Shown here: positions 30,996-56,693 of the stretch, one piece after another
Numbering within the stretch: position 1 is the first letter of the stretch
Layout of the letters: every line of letters begins with the position of its first letter
Source: Hemibagrus wyckioides
Taxonomy: Eukaryota; Chordata; Actinopteri; Siluriformes; Bagridae
NCBI RefSeq assembly: GCF_019097595.1
Contig: NC_080716.1
Coordinates: 34,289,401 to 34,353,400, forward strand
Length of the DNA stretch: 64,000 nucleotides
Reading direction: 5' to 3'
Notes under the pieces: model-generated
Seen by the model: the letters and a program-made list of their open reading frames with translations, nothing else
Told to the model about the DNA's origin: nothing
Database searches by the model: none
Made by a program: the position numbers and the translations under genes

Positions 30996-31610
30996 AGAGT
31001 CTACTCATCCCCTTCCTGTACACAGCAGTAGAGTCTACTCATCCCCTTCCTGTACACAGCAGTAGAGTCAACTCATCCCCTTCCTGTACACAGCAGTAGA
31101 GTTGACTCATCCCCTTCCTGTACACAGCAGTAGAGTCTACTCATCCCCTTCCTGTACACAGCAGTAGAGTCTACTCATCCCCTTCCTGTACACAGCAGTA
31201 GAGTCTACTCATCCCCTTCCTGTACACAGCAGTAGAGTCGACTCATCCCCTTCCTGTACACAGCAGTAGAGTCTACTCATCCCCTTCCTGTACACAGCAG
31301 TAGAGTCTACTCATCCCCTTCCTGTACACAGCAGTAGAGTCGACTCATCCCCTTCCTGTACACAGCAGTAGAGTCTGCTCATCCCCTTCCTGTACACAGC
31401 AGTAGAGTCGACTCATCCCCTTCCTGTACACAGCAGTAGAGTCGACTCATCCCCTTCCTGTACACAGCAGTAGAGTCTACTCATCCCCTTCCTGTACACA
31501 GCAGTAGAGTCGACTCATCCCCTTCCTGTACACAGCAGTAGAGTCGACTCATCCCCTTCCTGTACACAACAGTGGAACCTACTCATCCCCTTCCTGTATG
31601 CAGGGATATT
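30962..31610. repeat. 34-base minisatellite, about 19 copies
   Basis: The unit is TAGAGTCTACTCATCCCCTT followed by CCTGTACACAGCAG, with a common TCGAC/TCTAC variant. It is an amplified piece of the adjacent LINE coding region (the first unit continues its sequence). The 34-base period does not keep a frame. Confidence 0.95.
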
Positions 31611-32477
31611 GCTTATTATTTTTTTACTCAATAACTTTTTTACTATTTTTATACTCATTCTGTATATATACATGTGGCATATTTTAAAGCATTTAAAAAT
31701 ATATAATTCATAGTAAATATAATTGTATTAATGCACTTTCACCTGGATACATGCTATACAAGTACAAGAAAAATAAGGTCAGAAATGAGAGTCTAAAATA
31801 CAGATTTTTCTGTTACTCATATACTAATTCCACTGAAAGTACATTAATTTATGTTTGTGGCTCATTTACATATTTTAATAAAAATGTTTATTTTTCTTTT
31901 TCTCATATATTTACACTTCACTGTTTTTGGTTGGTTTTTGGAAACGTGAGTGAAGTCTGTAAGGCCGTCACTGTTTTCTAACAGAAAGTAAGTTAATCTT
32001 GTTGATGTACAAAACTTCACTGATGAACGAATTATGATGGTTCTGGAACATGCAGCCATTGTGCTTTTTAAATACATGTTGCTTTTGAAATTTTCTCTTT
32101 CCATATTTTTATAAACATTTTTATTGTTCATATTTTTGTCTTTACAAATGACCTGATGCTTTGTAACTCATCTCACTGTGTTCATAAATGTCCTGATATG
32201 ACTTTGTTTGTAGCTTAAATAATGTTTGTATTAAAGTTTTATGCATGCACAATACCTATTTTAATAAAGCATTGGAAATGGAATACAGATATTATGCATT
32301 CACAAAATCTCTGAAAGTGAATCTGTGTACATGAGCTGGAAGAACATTATTCTAACTATCAATATATGGATTTGAAGACACGCCCACATTTCCAAACATC
32401 GTATGAAGCACAGTTTTTATCTTAACTTATTATTGTCCTTGCAGTTCTCTGGGAAATTATTGAGCACTCCTCTAATG
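31611..32477. other. AT-rich non-coding stretch
   Basis: No supported gene; scattered short frames only. Confidence 0.5.
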
Positions 32478-33153
32478 CTGTTGCTCTGAGGCTGAATGTT
32501 CTGGTGGACTTGGGGGAGCAGCTGCTCCTTCTTGTACTTCTTGATTGCATAATCATCATAATGCTTCTATGATTTTAAGTCATGTAGCTGACAGAAAAAA
32601 ATCAGCAAGAGGAAACAAATTCATGTGATGAATTTACTCTGGTGTTCCTAGACCTTAGTTAGTCCTGATGATCACTCATAAGGGTTTGCTGTGATTAAAC
32701 CAGAAATCTACAAAAGTTAAATTTTTAGGGTGTTTAGACTGCTAGAAAAAAAACATGGAGTGAGGGCTCTGGAGGCTGAATCCCATCTGTATAAGTAATG
32801 GATGAGTGGATACTGGATAATTAGTCCATAAGTGACATTCTGAGTCCGGAGTATGATTTCCATTAAGTCAGCATTATTTACTGTATAAAGACAAGAAGAA
32901 ATAACGAAGGAAAGATAAAGAAATCATGAAATGTCCTTAAACAATGCAACTACAAAATACTGTGTTATTAAATTTAATTCATTAAAATTAAATATATTTA
33001 AGTTTAAAAATAAATTTATTTAATGCATATGCCGCTACCGGCAGCATTGCACGAGGTCACAGCGCCATCTAGCGGCTGTGTGCAGGTCAAGCTTAGCATC
33101 TCTATTTAAAGAAGTTTATAATAAAATAAAATAATCACTTTCCACCTGATACC
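32478..33153. repeat. host block duplicated at 29447-30082, copy 2
   Basis: See copy 1. The sequence just before this copy (GGGAAATTATTGAGCACTCC) is not found before the 5' LTR, although it should be if the retrovirus had simply inserted into copy 1. Confidence 0.6.
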
Positions 33154-33798
33154 TAGAGATACAGAGCACCCGAGACACATCTTTATAAAATAGAGATCGG
33201 TGGATGTCTGAAACTGTCATGTTTACAGTGCGCTACTATTGATGTTTAAAGTAAAGAACAGAGAATATTATAAAGTGACATCTAATTGAAATGAATGTTG
33301 TTTAAGTGATTATTAAACTGAAGGTTGTTCAGTGATAATGTATAATTTAATAAATTATGTATAAATCTATGTGGATATCAGGATTAAAACCATACAGCAG
33401 TTACCACTAGAGGGAGTCAAAGGCATTTTAGTTTCACTTTTTAGTCACTGACCACCACATACTGAGTTACACAGAGAAACAGGTTTTACAGTGAGAGTCT
33501 TAACAGTCTTGATGTGAAAAATAAGTGTCCAGTGTTCCAACGGCTTATAACGTCAACTTCAGACTCATTTTAGATGTCAGTTATACTGCTTCTGGACCAA
33601 ATAAACATTCTCACACTGCATTTAGTTAAAACTCATTTTTATTTCAATGTACTTTCAATTTGTACTTGCAAAGCAACTCTACAGACACTGTGTGTATAAA
33701 ACAATGAACAAAAAAAACAATCCTCTTGCTGTGAGATTTAATACACACACACACACACACATATACACACATGTATACATACATATACAATAATGCAC
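33154..33798. other. non-coding stretch with (CA)n
   Basis: No gene seen. A CA repeat lies at about 33742-33762. Confidence 0.5.
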
Positions 33799-35395
33799 AC
33801 AGTACCAGTTAAAAGTTTGGAATTTGGACACACCTTCTCCTTCAGTGAATTTTTCTTTATTTTTTATTATTTTCAACATTGTATACTAATACTTCAAACT
33901 ATAAAAGAACACATGAATTATGTAGCAAACAAAAACAGTGTTCAACAACCCAGAATATGTTTTATATTTTAGATTGTCCAAAGTAGCTGACAGCTTGGCA
34001 CACTCATTGCATTCTCTCATCAGATTCACAGCGTAGTCACCTGGCAGGGTTTTTAATTCACAGGTGTGTCTTCATGAATACATTTGTGATATTTCTTGCC
34101 TTCTTACTGTGTTTAGAGCATCAGTTATCTTGAGAAGAGGAAGGGTGGGTACAGAGTCTATAGCCCTATTAGTGCTACTACAACTACTGTACAAAATGTT
34201 ATGGCAAGAAAGATTCAGTTAAATAAAGAGAAAAGACGGTCCATCATTACTTTAAGAAATGAAGGTCAGTCAATCTGAAAAATCTCAAGAACGTTGAATG
34301 TATCCCTCTTAGTGCAGTCACCAAAACCAGCAAATGCTATAATGAAACTGGCTCTCATGAGGACAGTCCAAGGAAAGGAAGACCAAGAGCTACCTCTGCT
34401 ACCAAGAAGAAGTTTATTAGAATTACCAGCCTCAGAAACTGCCGAAATACAGCACCTCAGTTTACAGCCCACATAAATGCTTCTTGGGGATCAAGTAGCA
34501 GACATATTTAAACCTCCACTGTTCAGAGAAGACTGTAGAAGTCAGGTCATCATGGTCGTATTGCGGCAAAGAAACTATTACTTCGGAAGAACCACATGCA
34601 GAAGAGACTTGCTTGGGCCAAGAAACACAAGGTCTGGACATAAGATCAGTGGAGAACTCTCCTCTAGTCTGATGAGTCCAAGTTTGAGATTTTTGGTTCT
34701 AACCACCATATCTTTGTTAGACGGAGAGAGGGTGAACAGACAATTCCTGAATATGTGAAGCATGGGGGAGGAGGTGTGATGGTGTGGGGGTGATTTGCTG
34801 GTGACACTGTTGGTGACTTAGTCAAAATTGATGGCACAGTTAACCAGCATGGCTACCACAGCATTTTGCAGTGACATGCCATCCAATCTGGTTTGCTTTT
34901 AGTGAGGCCATCATTTGTTTTTCAGTAGGACAATAACAACAAACATACCACTAGGTAAGAGGTATTTGTCCAAGAAAGGGAGTGATGAACTGCTGCATCA
35001 GATGACATGAGCTCCACACTCACCTGATCTAAACCCAGCTGAGGTGGTTTGTGATGAGTTGGACCAGAGAGTGAAGGAAGGGCAGCCATCAAGTCCTCAA
35101 CACCTCTGAGAATTCCTTCAAGATTGTTAGAAAACCAATCCAAGAGACTACCTGAGGCTGGCTGAGAGAATGCCAAGAGAGTACAAAGCTGCAATCAAAG
35201 CAAAAGGTGGCTACTTTAAAGAATCAAAAATATTAAAACATATTCTGGGTTATTTAACACGTTTTTGTTGACTACATAATTCCATATTTGTACTGTCAAT
35301 ATCAGTATCTTCAGGATTAAAATACAATGCTGAATACAATGAAGAGGAAAATAAACATTGAACAAGGTGTGTTCAAACTTTTACTAGTAGTGTAT
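33799..35395 (+). mobile_element. Tc1/mariner-type transposon fossil
   Basis: The ends are imperfect inverted repeats (AAAAGTTTGG...GGACACACCTT at left, AAGGTGTGTTCAAACTTTTA at right). The forward strand holds Tc1 transposase text broken by many stops and frame changes, for example around 34200-34700 with a GRPRA-like piece. Inactive. Confidence 0.75.
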
Positions 35396-35915
35396 AAATA
35401 TTTACACAAAATCTGTGTTTTGTCAGAGGGGCACATTCAACTCAGAACAAAAGAGACAAAAACTAATGTTCAGGAAATCTTAATGTTTATTTAATGTTTA
35501 TTTAATTACAAAGTAAATTGGTAGAGAATGATGTTTTGTGTGTGTGTGTGTGTGTGTGTGAATAGTATTAGAACTGAATAGTCCAGTAATCTTAAATATT
35601 CAAGCCAAAGGGTGAATGTCGTACCAGACTGCTGTAAAGATTCTTCTCCTGTCCTTCATCAAGGTCCTTGAAAACTTCAGATTCTGAATTGATGAGTCTC
35701 TACACTAGCTGATCTCTGTGGATAAAGACAAACCAATATGGAGCACATGTAGTGATGAAGAAACACTAAAGGAATATTTATCTTGATAGAGCAATGACAT
35801 GACATGAGTTTATGAGTAATGTAAATCATAAGACTACACACTCCCACCATATGAACAGTAATTACACTGCTTTACACACAGATAAACATGTTTCCAACAT
35901 CACACACCTGATGGT
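35396..35915. other. non-coding stretch with (GT)n
   Basis: GT repeat at about 35536-35560; otherwise possible 3' UTR of the minus-strand exon that ends at 35916. Confidence 0.35.
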
Positions 35916-36125
35916 CTACTGCTTGTGGATGTCCTCCTCCTCACCTGTGTCCTCTTCAGCCTCACTGTCAGGTGCTTCTGATTTTACTTCCTGTTCTGTG
36001 CCCTTACTTTAATAACCTTCCACTAACAAATCCTCTGGCTTTCCGTCCACTTTCTCTTGCTGTTTCTCTTCCTTTTCTGATGCTTCTTTCTTGACATCTG
36101 GATCATCAAGCACTGCCTCATCATT
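35916..36125 (-). pseudogene. acidic C-terminal exon, minus strand, with internal stop
   Basis: An acceptor-like AAAATAAAAAG precedes 36125. The frame reads NDEAVLDDPDVKKEASEKEE..., meets TAA after 38 codons, then continues in the same frame as an acidic tail (SEAEEDTGEEEDIHKQ) to TAG at 35918-35916. The composition (Lys/Glu/Asp) suggests a nuclear or chaperone-type tail, but I do not recognise it. It may belong with the promoter at 36364-36757. The internal stop suggests a dead copy. Confidence 0.35.
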
Positions 36126-36363
36126 CTTTTTATTTTTGTGGAGAAAAGGACATAATTTCCACTTTTCTGTTCATGTAGAGCAAAAATGCACACCATTTCA
36201 CCCCGAACATTAACTTAATACCGTTGTTAGCTTACCTGCGAGCTAATTTTGTTAGCGGTAGACTTTGTGTTTACATTTGATAATTATAAAGTGAAACCGA
36301 AACTAAATTTATAGCATAACATCAGCTAACCTGCTTGTAACGTGCTAGCTAGCTAACCTGTTA

Positions 36364-36757
36364 GCTCGACGTGTTAGTTGCCTAGCGCTTAGTTATTTAG
36401 ACAAAGCTTGTTCAGTCTCTTCTGCTAACGTTACAGTTGTGAGGATTTTCTTCTGCTGTGGCAGTTTTCAAAAGTAATGCCGGTGTTGTGTCCAACTCTG
36501 TTTGGGGATCTGTTTCCCCCTAGCCCCGCCCCCGGACATACTTTCTTCCAGAAGTCTACAATATAAAGCTAACACTAAGTACATTTATAATCGGAACTTA
36601 GTTGATCTTACCTTAAGTGTCTTCAACTATCTGGATGAGTTGTGACTTTTGTCTTGCTGTAACACGGTCCTGACAAGAGCAGAACATCACATGGACTACA
36701 AGCAGGAGACTCGAGTATGGAGGGGAACCGCCGTCTGATCTAAACTGCGCATGCGCT
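36364..36757. promoter_or_regulatory. CpG promoter block, copy 1 (duplicated at 61151)
   Basis: It contains a GC box CCCCGCCCCC (36523-36533) and a palindromic NRF1 site TGCGCATGCGC (36746-36756). On the minus strand a first-exon-like stretch ends at the donor AG|GTAAGATC (GT at 36611-36610). The 394 bases match 61151-61544 without gaps and with two differences. It looks like a housekeeping-type promoter firing leftward, possibly for the exon at 35916-36125. Confidence 0.5.
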
Positions 36758-37108
36758 ATTTTTTGGCCAGCTAGGTACGGCAACTCCACTTGGACAAACT
36801 CGCTAAGTGGTAGAATTTTTTTTAGTTATGTTTACATTTGCTGCCTATTTATTTCCTCCCAAATTCAGTGAATAAACGTTTTGTGAACAATTGCCATAGC
36901 ATCAAACTATTTGCCCAGTACCCAGTAACAGCAATATAACCATATGGCATCTATGGAACTAAATTGACTGTTCACATGTTAAATTCCTGCCCCTGTCTTA
37001 CACATCCCCAGACATTCAAAAAACTCCTGTCCAGATGTTTGAATATTGAACTGCATATCTACATACAAGAGGGGTTATAGCCAGACATCGTGGTGGGTCT
37101 TTTTGTCT

Positions 37109-37109
37109 T

Positions 37110-37152
<43 letters not shown>

Positions 37153-37233
37153 TAGAACACAGGAAGTGGTAAAGTGGCTCAGCTTTAACACACACCTCTG
37201 CTCTGTCAGTCAGTCAGTCATTAGAGGGACAGG
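37109..37233 (+). promoter_or_regulatory. receptor promoter 1
   Basis: A (CT)n tract is followed by AGGAAGTGG (37161-37169), an ETS/PU.1-type core, and CAGTCAGTCAGTCATTAGAGGGACAGG just before the ATG (split here as in the other copies). The same arrangement precedes 40307 and 62039. PU.1 sites are typical of myeloid and B-cell genes; use here is inferred. Confidence 0.5.
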
Positions 37234-37264
37234 ATGGAGCTCAGTCCACTCTCTGTGATGCTCT
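37234..37264 (+). CDS. receptor first exon, alternative 1a
   Basis: 31 bases, MELSPLSVML plus one base, with donor GTGAGTAAA. In phase with exon 2 (45277), giving a Leu/Ile-rich signal peptide. It is either an alternative first exon of the right-hand gene or a leftover of another copy. Confidence 0.65.
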
Positions 37265-38265
37265 GTGAGTAAATGTTCTCTTTGTGTCTTCATTAGAGTG
37301 AGTGGTGGGGTATAAAGTTGTTCATCTGCAGTCTGAATGTCCTGAGTGATGATCTTATTGTGTGATTAGGACATTGTGTGTACTTCAGCATGACTGCTCA
37401 GGTGGATCAGTGTCTCCGTATCTGTTATGAGAAGGGTTTAGTTTGATGTGTATCTACTCTCAGTAACTATGATAGTTCAACAGGTAAGAGTACAAGTAGA
37501 TTAAAACACAGGGTTAAATTGAAATCTGTACCTGATGGTCATTTTCTGGTGTTGTTTCCTGTATACAGAAAGCTTTTTACAAAACATTGTTAGCATCAAC
37601 AAGACTTACTGAGAAAATGACTTATAACCTACATTTCCATTTTTGTTATTATTATGGTCTGTACAGGGAAATATGTTCACTCTAATACACATTAATACAA
37701 AACTAACACACAGCACATTAAAACAAATAATAATCACACAATAACTTTAAACTAATTATTAATAAGTTTTATTTCCATGTTAAAAATAAGAGTAACAATT
37801 GTGTAGAAACAAACAGTTAGTCCTGCACACACAGAGCAGTGACTGTGTTAGAGGCCTGAGAACAGAGAGCAGGTCGCGGATGTGGTTTATTTTCACGTAG
37901 TGGTGGAAATTTAGTTGTTAAAGGGGGAGGGGGGGTGAAGATAGATGTGTGACAACAACAAACTTTTTATTTTTTAACTGTTGATAAGGGGATCAATTTA
38001 ACTCCATCAGCATTTGAAGCTAGAGTCTCCACAGCTAAGTCAGTTAGAGACAAAACAACGATTCAGACTGATAAGATTTTAGAACATACCTTCATTTGCC
38101 ATTTTATTAGGAACACATTAGGAATACTATTACTGTTTGGATTATTTATTCACATTGAGAATAAAATACACCATTTGAATAGTAATCCATGATTCACTGT
38201 ATGAGTAATAATTCATCATCCACAGCAACATTTTCATGGTCACAAGCTGCAGTGGTCACACATGC
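37265..38265. repeat. first-intron segment, unit 1
   Basis: It is strongly similar to 40338-41230 and 62070-62810, showing a tandem duplication of promoter, exon 1 and intron start. Confidence 0.65.
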
Positions 38266-38840
38266 CAGGAATACTGTCCATATGAGGCATAATGGTTTTA
38301 CTACTTTTTTAGTTTTACAACTTATTTGCACTACTTCACCCACTGTTATAATGTTTCAACCGCTGCTAAGTTTACTTCTTATCTGCACTACATCAACCGC
38401 TGCTACTGCATTTTTGCACAATCCACATTGTCATGTTGCTATATATATGTTAACAAACATATATGTAATTAGATACATGGTTTTTACAGTTTCTCAAGTT
38501 TGCATATCACCTTTGTTCCCCTTTGTTTCATTGCGCATATTTTTTCAGCGTTATGTGTCCTGCCTTGTGTTGCTGGGTTTTTTTTTTGTACTTCCTGTTT
38601 TTTGCATGTCTTGTCTTTGCACTGTTTGCACCTGATTGCACATTACACTTTATGTAGCCAGGACAAACTTCTGTCCTAGCTCTGTATTGTTGTTTCTGTT
38701 AGTAACTATATGTTGTTTATTGTCTACTGTATGTAGCACCAGGGTACTGGAGAAACGTTGTTTCATTTCACTATGTACTGCGTCAGCTATATGTGGTTGA
38801 AATGACAATAAAAGCATCTTGGCTTGAATTGATTTAATTA
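38266..38840 (+). repeat. LINE 3' end fragment
   Basis: It ends ACCAGGGTACTGGAGAAACG, then ...TGAAATGACAATAAAAGCATCTTGG, the 3' tail type of Rex1/L2 elements seen in reverse at 56036. No coding part remains. Confidence 0.5.
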
Positions 38841-40206
38841 AATAAAATGAAGTTATGAGTGGGGAATGCTCATGCAGCAGGTTGTGTTATCTCTGGAAAA
38901 AAAATTTAACAAGAATATATTGAGGTGCTCAGGATCACAAGTGATTTTATTCATGTGAGAAGAACCTAAAAATATAGGAGCTGTGTTGTGTCTCACAGAA
39001 TCATTAATCCATCTACAGGAAACACTTTATTCTAGTTATGGTTGTCGTGAATCTGAAGCCTTGTCCTGGAGACACCCAGGAGCACATCAAGGCCATCCAC
39101 ATTCAGGAAGAAATGTGAAACTTCAAACAGAGAAAATACTTTATAACCACAGTAACATTATTGTTACTATTATGGTCTTACTGTGAAGAATCTCAGTGCA
39201 ATATTCATTCTAATACACATTAACATCAAATTTGTCTAATATTATTTACTTATTTGTGTGAAATCTATCAAAGCATTATACAGAAATAAACACTTCTCAT
39301 TAGTCTTGTACACTGATACACACAGAGCAATGACAGATTTAGAAGAGTGAGAACAAGACAAGGTGACAGTTGTGGTTTAGCTCGTGTTGTCTTTTTTTTT
39401 ATTCAGTGCTGTGTGTTCAGCAGTGAAGAAGGGGAGGAGGTGTGAAGCTGTACATATTTGCTTGTTGCATGCATTTAAGTTGTTGATGCTAAATTCTGTG
39501 GCTACCATATGCATCATGTAGTAAAAATCAAGGTGCCTTTGACCAGATGTCCAATTTTAAAATGGTCACTTTGGATGAGCTTGTGTCCAATCTGGGCTTG
39601 AATTCCTTTTCTTGTCTGACAGGAGCGATCTGCTGTTGTGGTTTATTCACTTCAAAGTTCTATGTTTTGTCCATTCTGAGATGCATTTCTGCTTAAAGTG
39701 TGTCTGCATTTTACTATGTTGTAACTTCCAGCCTCTTATCAGGAAAAGCAATAGAAACCCATTTCCTGTAGTTCAAAGGCCTCTTCTTATGATTGAATTC
39801 CTATATGTGTAATACATTAAATTACACTCAGTGAAACAAAATTTTAGCAAAACCATGCAACATTGATAAAATAAGTTTTCATTTCCAAACCAATAACCCC
39901 TTCAAAAAATGGATTAGTCCATTATTTGTCCATTATTTGTGTAATGATCCTATTTGAGTTGCCAGTTCATTCTACATGTTTAATAGATGTCTCATATTTT
40001 CTTGGATGCAGGCCTGATCTCACATGACTTGCTGGTATCTTCTGCAAATGTCTTGATACCAGATACCACAAAACACCTTCATAGGTCTTGTGGAGTTCAT
40101 GCTTTGAGGGTTCAGAGCTTTACTGCCACAAGGGGATACACACAATATTAGGCAGGTGGTTATGGCTGATTAGTTTACAAATCTCCATCCTTCCTCTTTT
40201 TCTCTT
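38841..40206. repeat. first-intron segment with duplicated blocks
   Basis: Parts match 3300-3830 and 63000-63400. No gene seen. Confidence 0.5.
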
Positions 40207-40232
40207 TTGCTCTCTCTCTCTCTGTGAGAACA

Positions 40233-40306
40233 CAGGAAGTGGTAAAGTGGTAAGGCTTTAACACACGCCTCTGCTGTGTCAGTCAGTCAGTCATTAGAGG
40301 GACAGG
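40233..40306 (+). promoter_or_regulatory. receptor promoter 2
   Basis: AGGAAGTGG at 40233-40241 and the CAGTCAGTCAGTCATTAGAGG block directly before the ATG at 40307. A short (CT)n precedes it. Copy of 37109-37233. Confidence 0.5.
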
Positions 40307-54295
<13,989 letters not shown>

Positions 54296-54828
54296 GCCAA
54301 AGTTCATCTATAAAAAGAGGATGCATTTACTGAAAAAATAGTGTCAGAGTTTCTTTGTTGTTTATGGTTTTGTGTTGATTTTAAATAATACTGATTTCTC
54401 ATTTTAATATCCTGCTGTTATTTTCTCAGTATCTTATAGACACCCTCACTGTTCTGAATGGATTTGTTTAGCTAAAGCCTGTAAACCTCCTCATGAGGTG
54501 AAAGTGATCATGTGTGTAGTGTTCAATAAGCCCTACATCCAGCTTTGTATGGAATATAAAAACAAGTTTATTGACTGTTATCTGAAATATGGAGTGAAAT
54601 ATGGTGTTGAACTAATATTGTGTTTTCTCAGTATTAGTTCTACCTCTACTGTATTTGTACTGCTGTGTTTTATTTTATTTCTTTGTAAGATTTTCTCTAG
54701 TTAAATAATGAGAAGTAGACTTAAAATCCCAGTTAGATTTTGATGTTAGATTTGTTTGACTTTTCAGCTGTGTGAACTTTAATTGTAGTTGTTTGAGGAG
54801 ATTTATGGATGAAATGTTTGATCAATTA

Positions 54829-54834
54829 AATAAA
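54829..54834 (+). terminator. poly(A) signal of the receptor gene
   Basis: AATAAA about 535 bases after the stop, with T/G-rich sequence downstream (54855-54890). Confidence 0.55.
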
Positions 54835-54839
54835 TACAT

Positions 54840-56035
54840 CATTTTCAGTTCACTGCTGCTATATTGTTGTCTTTTCATTGTCTCATAATGTTTCTTGTCT
54901 CCTGCTGTAACATTATTAATCCCATGGAGGATTAATTCCAAAGTTTTATCTTAAAGACAGATAACTCGATCCTGCAGTATTATTCAGTGTCAGTAGAGGA
55001 TCTCAGTGCAGTAAAGGTCAGGAGTAAATGAGGAATCAAACAGAAGTGTTGTTACTCTTTCTGCATGTCTACACACTGGTACACTGATGTACAGGACTAA
55101 CACAACACTGAAAACCAATCAGGAAATCAACATTACAGCCAATCAAAAGCTACTTATGAAGTGAAGTACATGGTTTCAGTGTAAAACTCTGCTAGACAAC
55201 ATCATCATAAGTGCATTTCTTCCCAGTCCTGGCAGAGGGAGTAAGACAGTCAGGGTTAGAGGTTTGTAAATCAAGCTTAGACCTAAATCAGTGTTGTATA
55301 TGAGCACTAACACAGTCTACAGAATTGGGGTGAATTGTTGCTAGATGTCTGCAGTGAAGAACATCACACACTTCTTCTATGGAAAAACTAACATGAAAAT
55401 AATTCTTGTATATTTTACTGTATTAATTAACATTAAATCCTGTTTGTTACTCTGAGACCATGCTACACCGACAGCAGCCAGCAGAGGGCAGCAGTGGTGC
55501 ACACAGTGATAGCAGGAGAACAAATTACAGACTTCTCCAGGATGATTAACCTGGATTTCCTGAACCTGTCCAGCAGTATACTTAAGACCAGACTTTGACA
55601 CAGCCCTTTGCTACACCTTTGTAGAGGAGTGACAGATATGTTATGTTGGTGAAGACTCTCTGTACAAGAATGATGACTCAGCTGTAATAAAATATCAGAG
55701 TAAGGATGTTTATTTACAGTGTCTGTGATGTACAAATAGTCCAAAAGTGAACCACAATATCTTAATATATAATAAAACAGAGAATAATATACACCTTCCA
55801 AACAGAGATCTGTTATGAGCCAATCAGAAAAGATTTGTGTAGGGAAGAGACTGGTGTGAGAATAATGTGCTCCAGAACTGTGTAGAGTGTTGAAAAGTGC
55901 TGAAATGAGTTAAAATAAGGATTTCTTTGAGAATATTTCCATGTATCCAGTTACTAAACCATAAGTAAAGACTTTAGACTCGTTGTTACGAGCGGACGTC
56001 ATTAACTGGGACTCCAGGTCACTGGTGTTTAGTCA
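54840..56035. other. intergenic, nothing recognised
   Basis: No gene supported on either strand. Confidence 0.45.
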
Positions 56036-56300
56036 AGTAGCTTTTATTGTCATTTGAAGCACATACAGCTGGTACAGTACACAGTAACATGAAACAACGT
56101 TCCTCCAGGACCATGGTGCTACATAAAACACACAACTACAGGAGACAACACAGAACTAAGTTCACTACACAGACCTACACAGTACTACATAAAGTGCATG
56201 TGTGTAAACAGTACAAGACAGTACAGTACAGTACAATAACTGACCAGGGACAGTGCAGCACTGACCACTACACAGTTTTGTAATGAATAAAGTGCAATAG
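56036..56300 (-). repeat. LINE 3' end, minus strand
   Basis: It reads AGCTTTTATTGTCATTTGA and CCTCCAGGACCATGGTGCTACA forward, the reversed tail of the Rex1/L2 family also seen at 7268 and 11703. Confidence 0.6.
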
Positions 56301-56693
56301 TAAAATGCTGTGGATGTAAACACAATACACAGTTAACAGAAAAACAGATCATTGTGTTTTGTTACAGTGCAAATTGTCCAAAAATTATGAAAACAATCAA
56401 AATTAACTCACGCTGCAGTCGATAACAAACAAATAAATACCAATCCCTCTCTCTCTCACTGCTGCATGATTAAGGAGATCTGAAGCATGTTGTTTGATCA
56501 TTTCCTCGGCTGTGTCTTTGCTCCATTTCATTACTGCAGCTGCAAAAGAGGATATTTCATAAATGTAAACAATAATAAACATTTTGCAATGCTACTGTAC
56601 ATGTCTGGTCCTGAAACACTTCCAGTGTCGTCATTTTTAAATCACAGATCTTTTTTCCATGTACAGATCACAGAGATATAGCCACAAACTCGT

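Noticed and set aside
30962..31610. CRISPR-like array
   Set aside because: Units are continuous 34-base tandem repeats without unique spacers, and the genome is eukaryotic.
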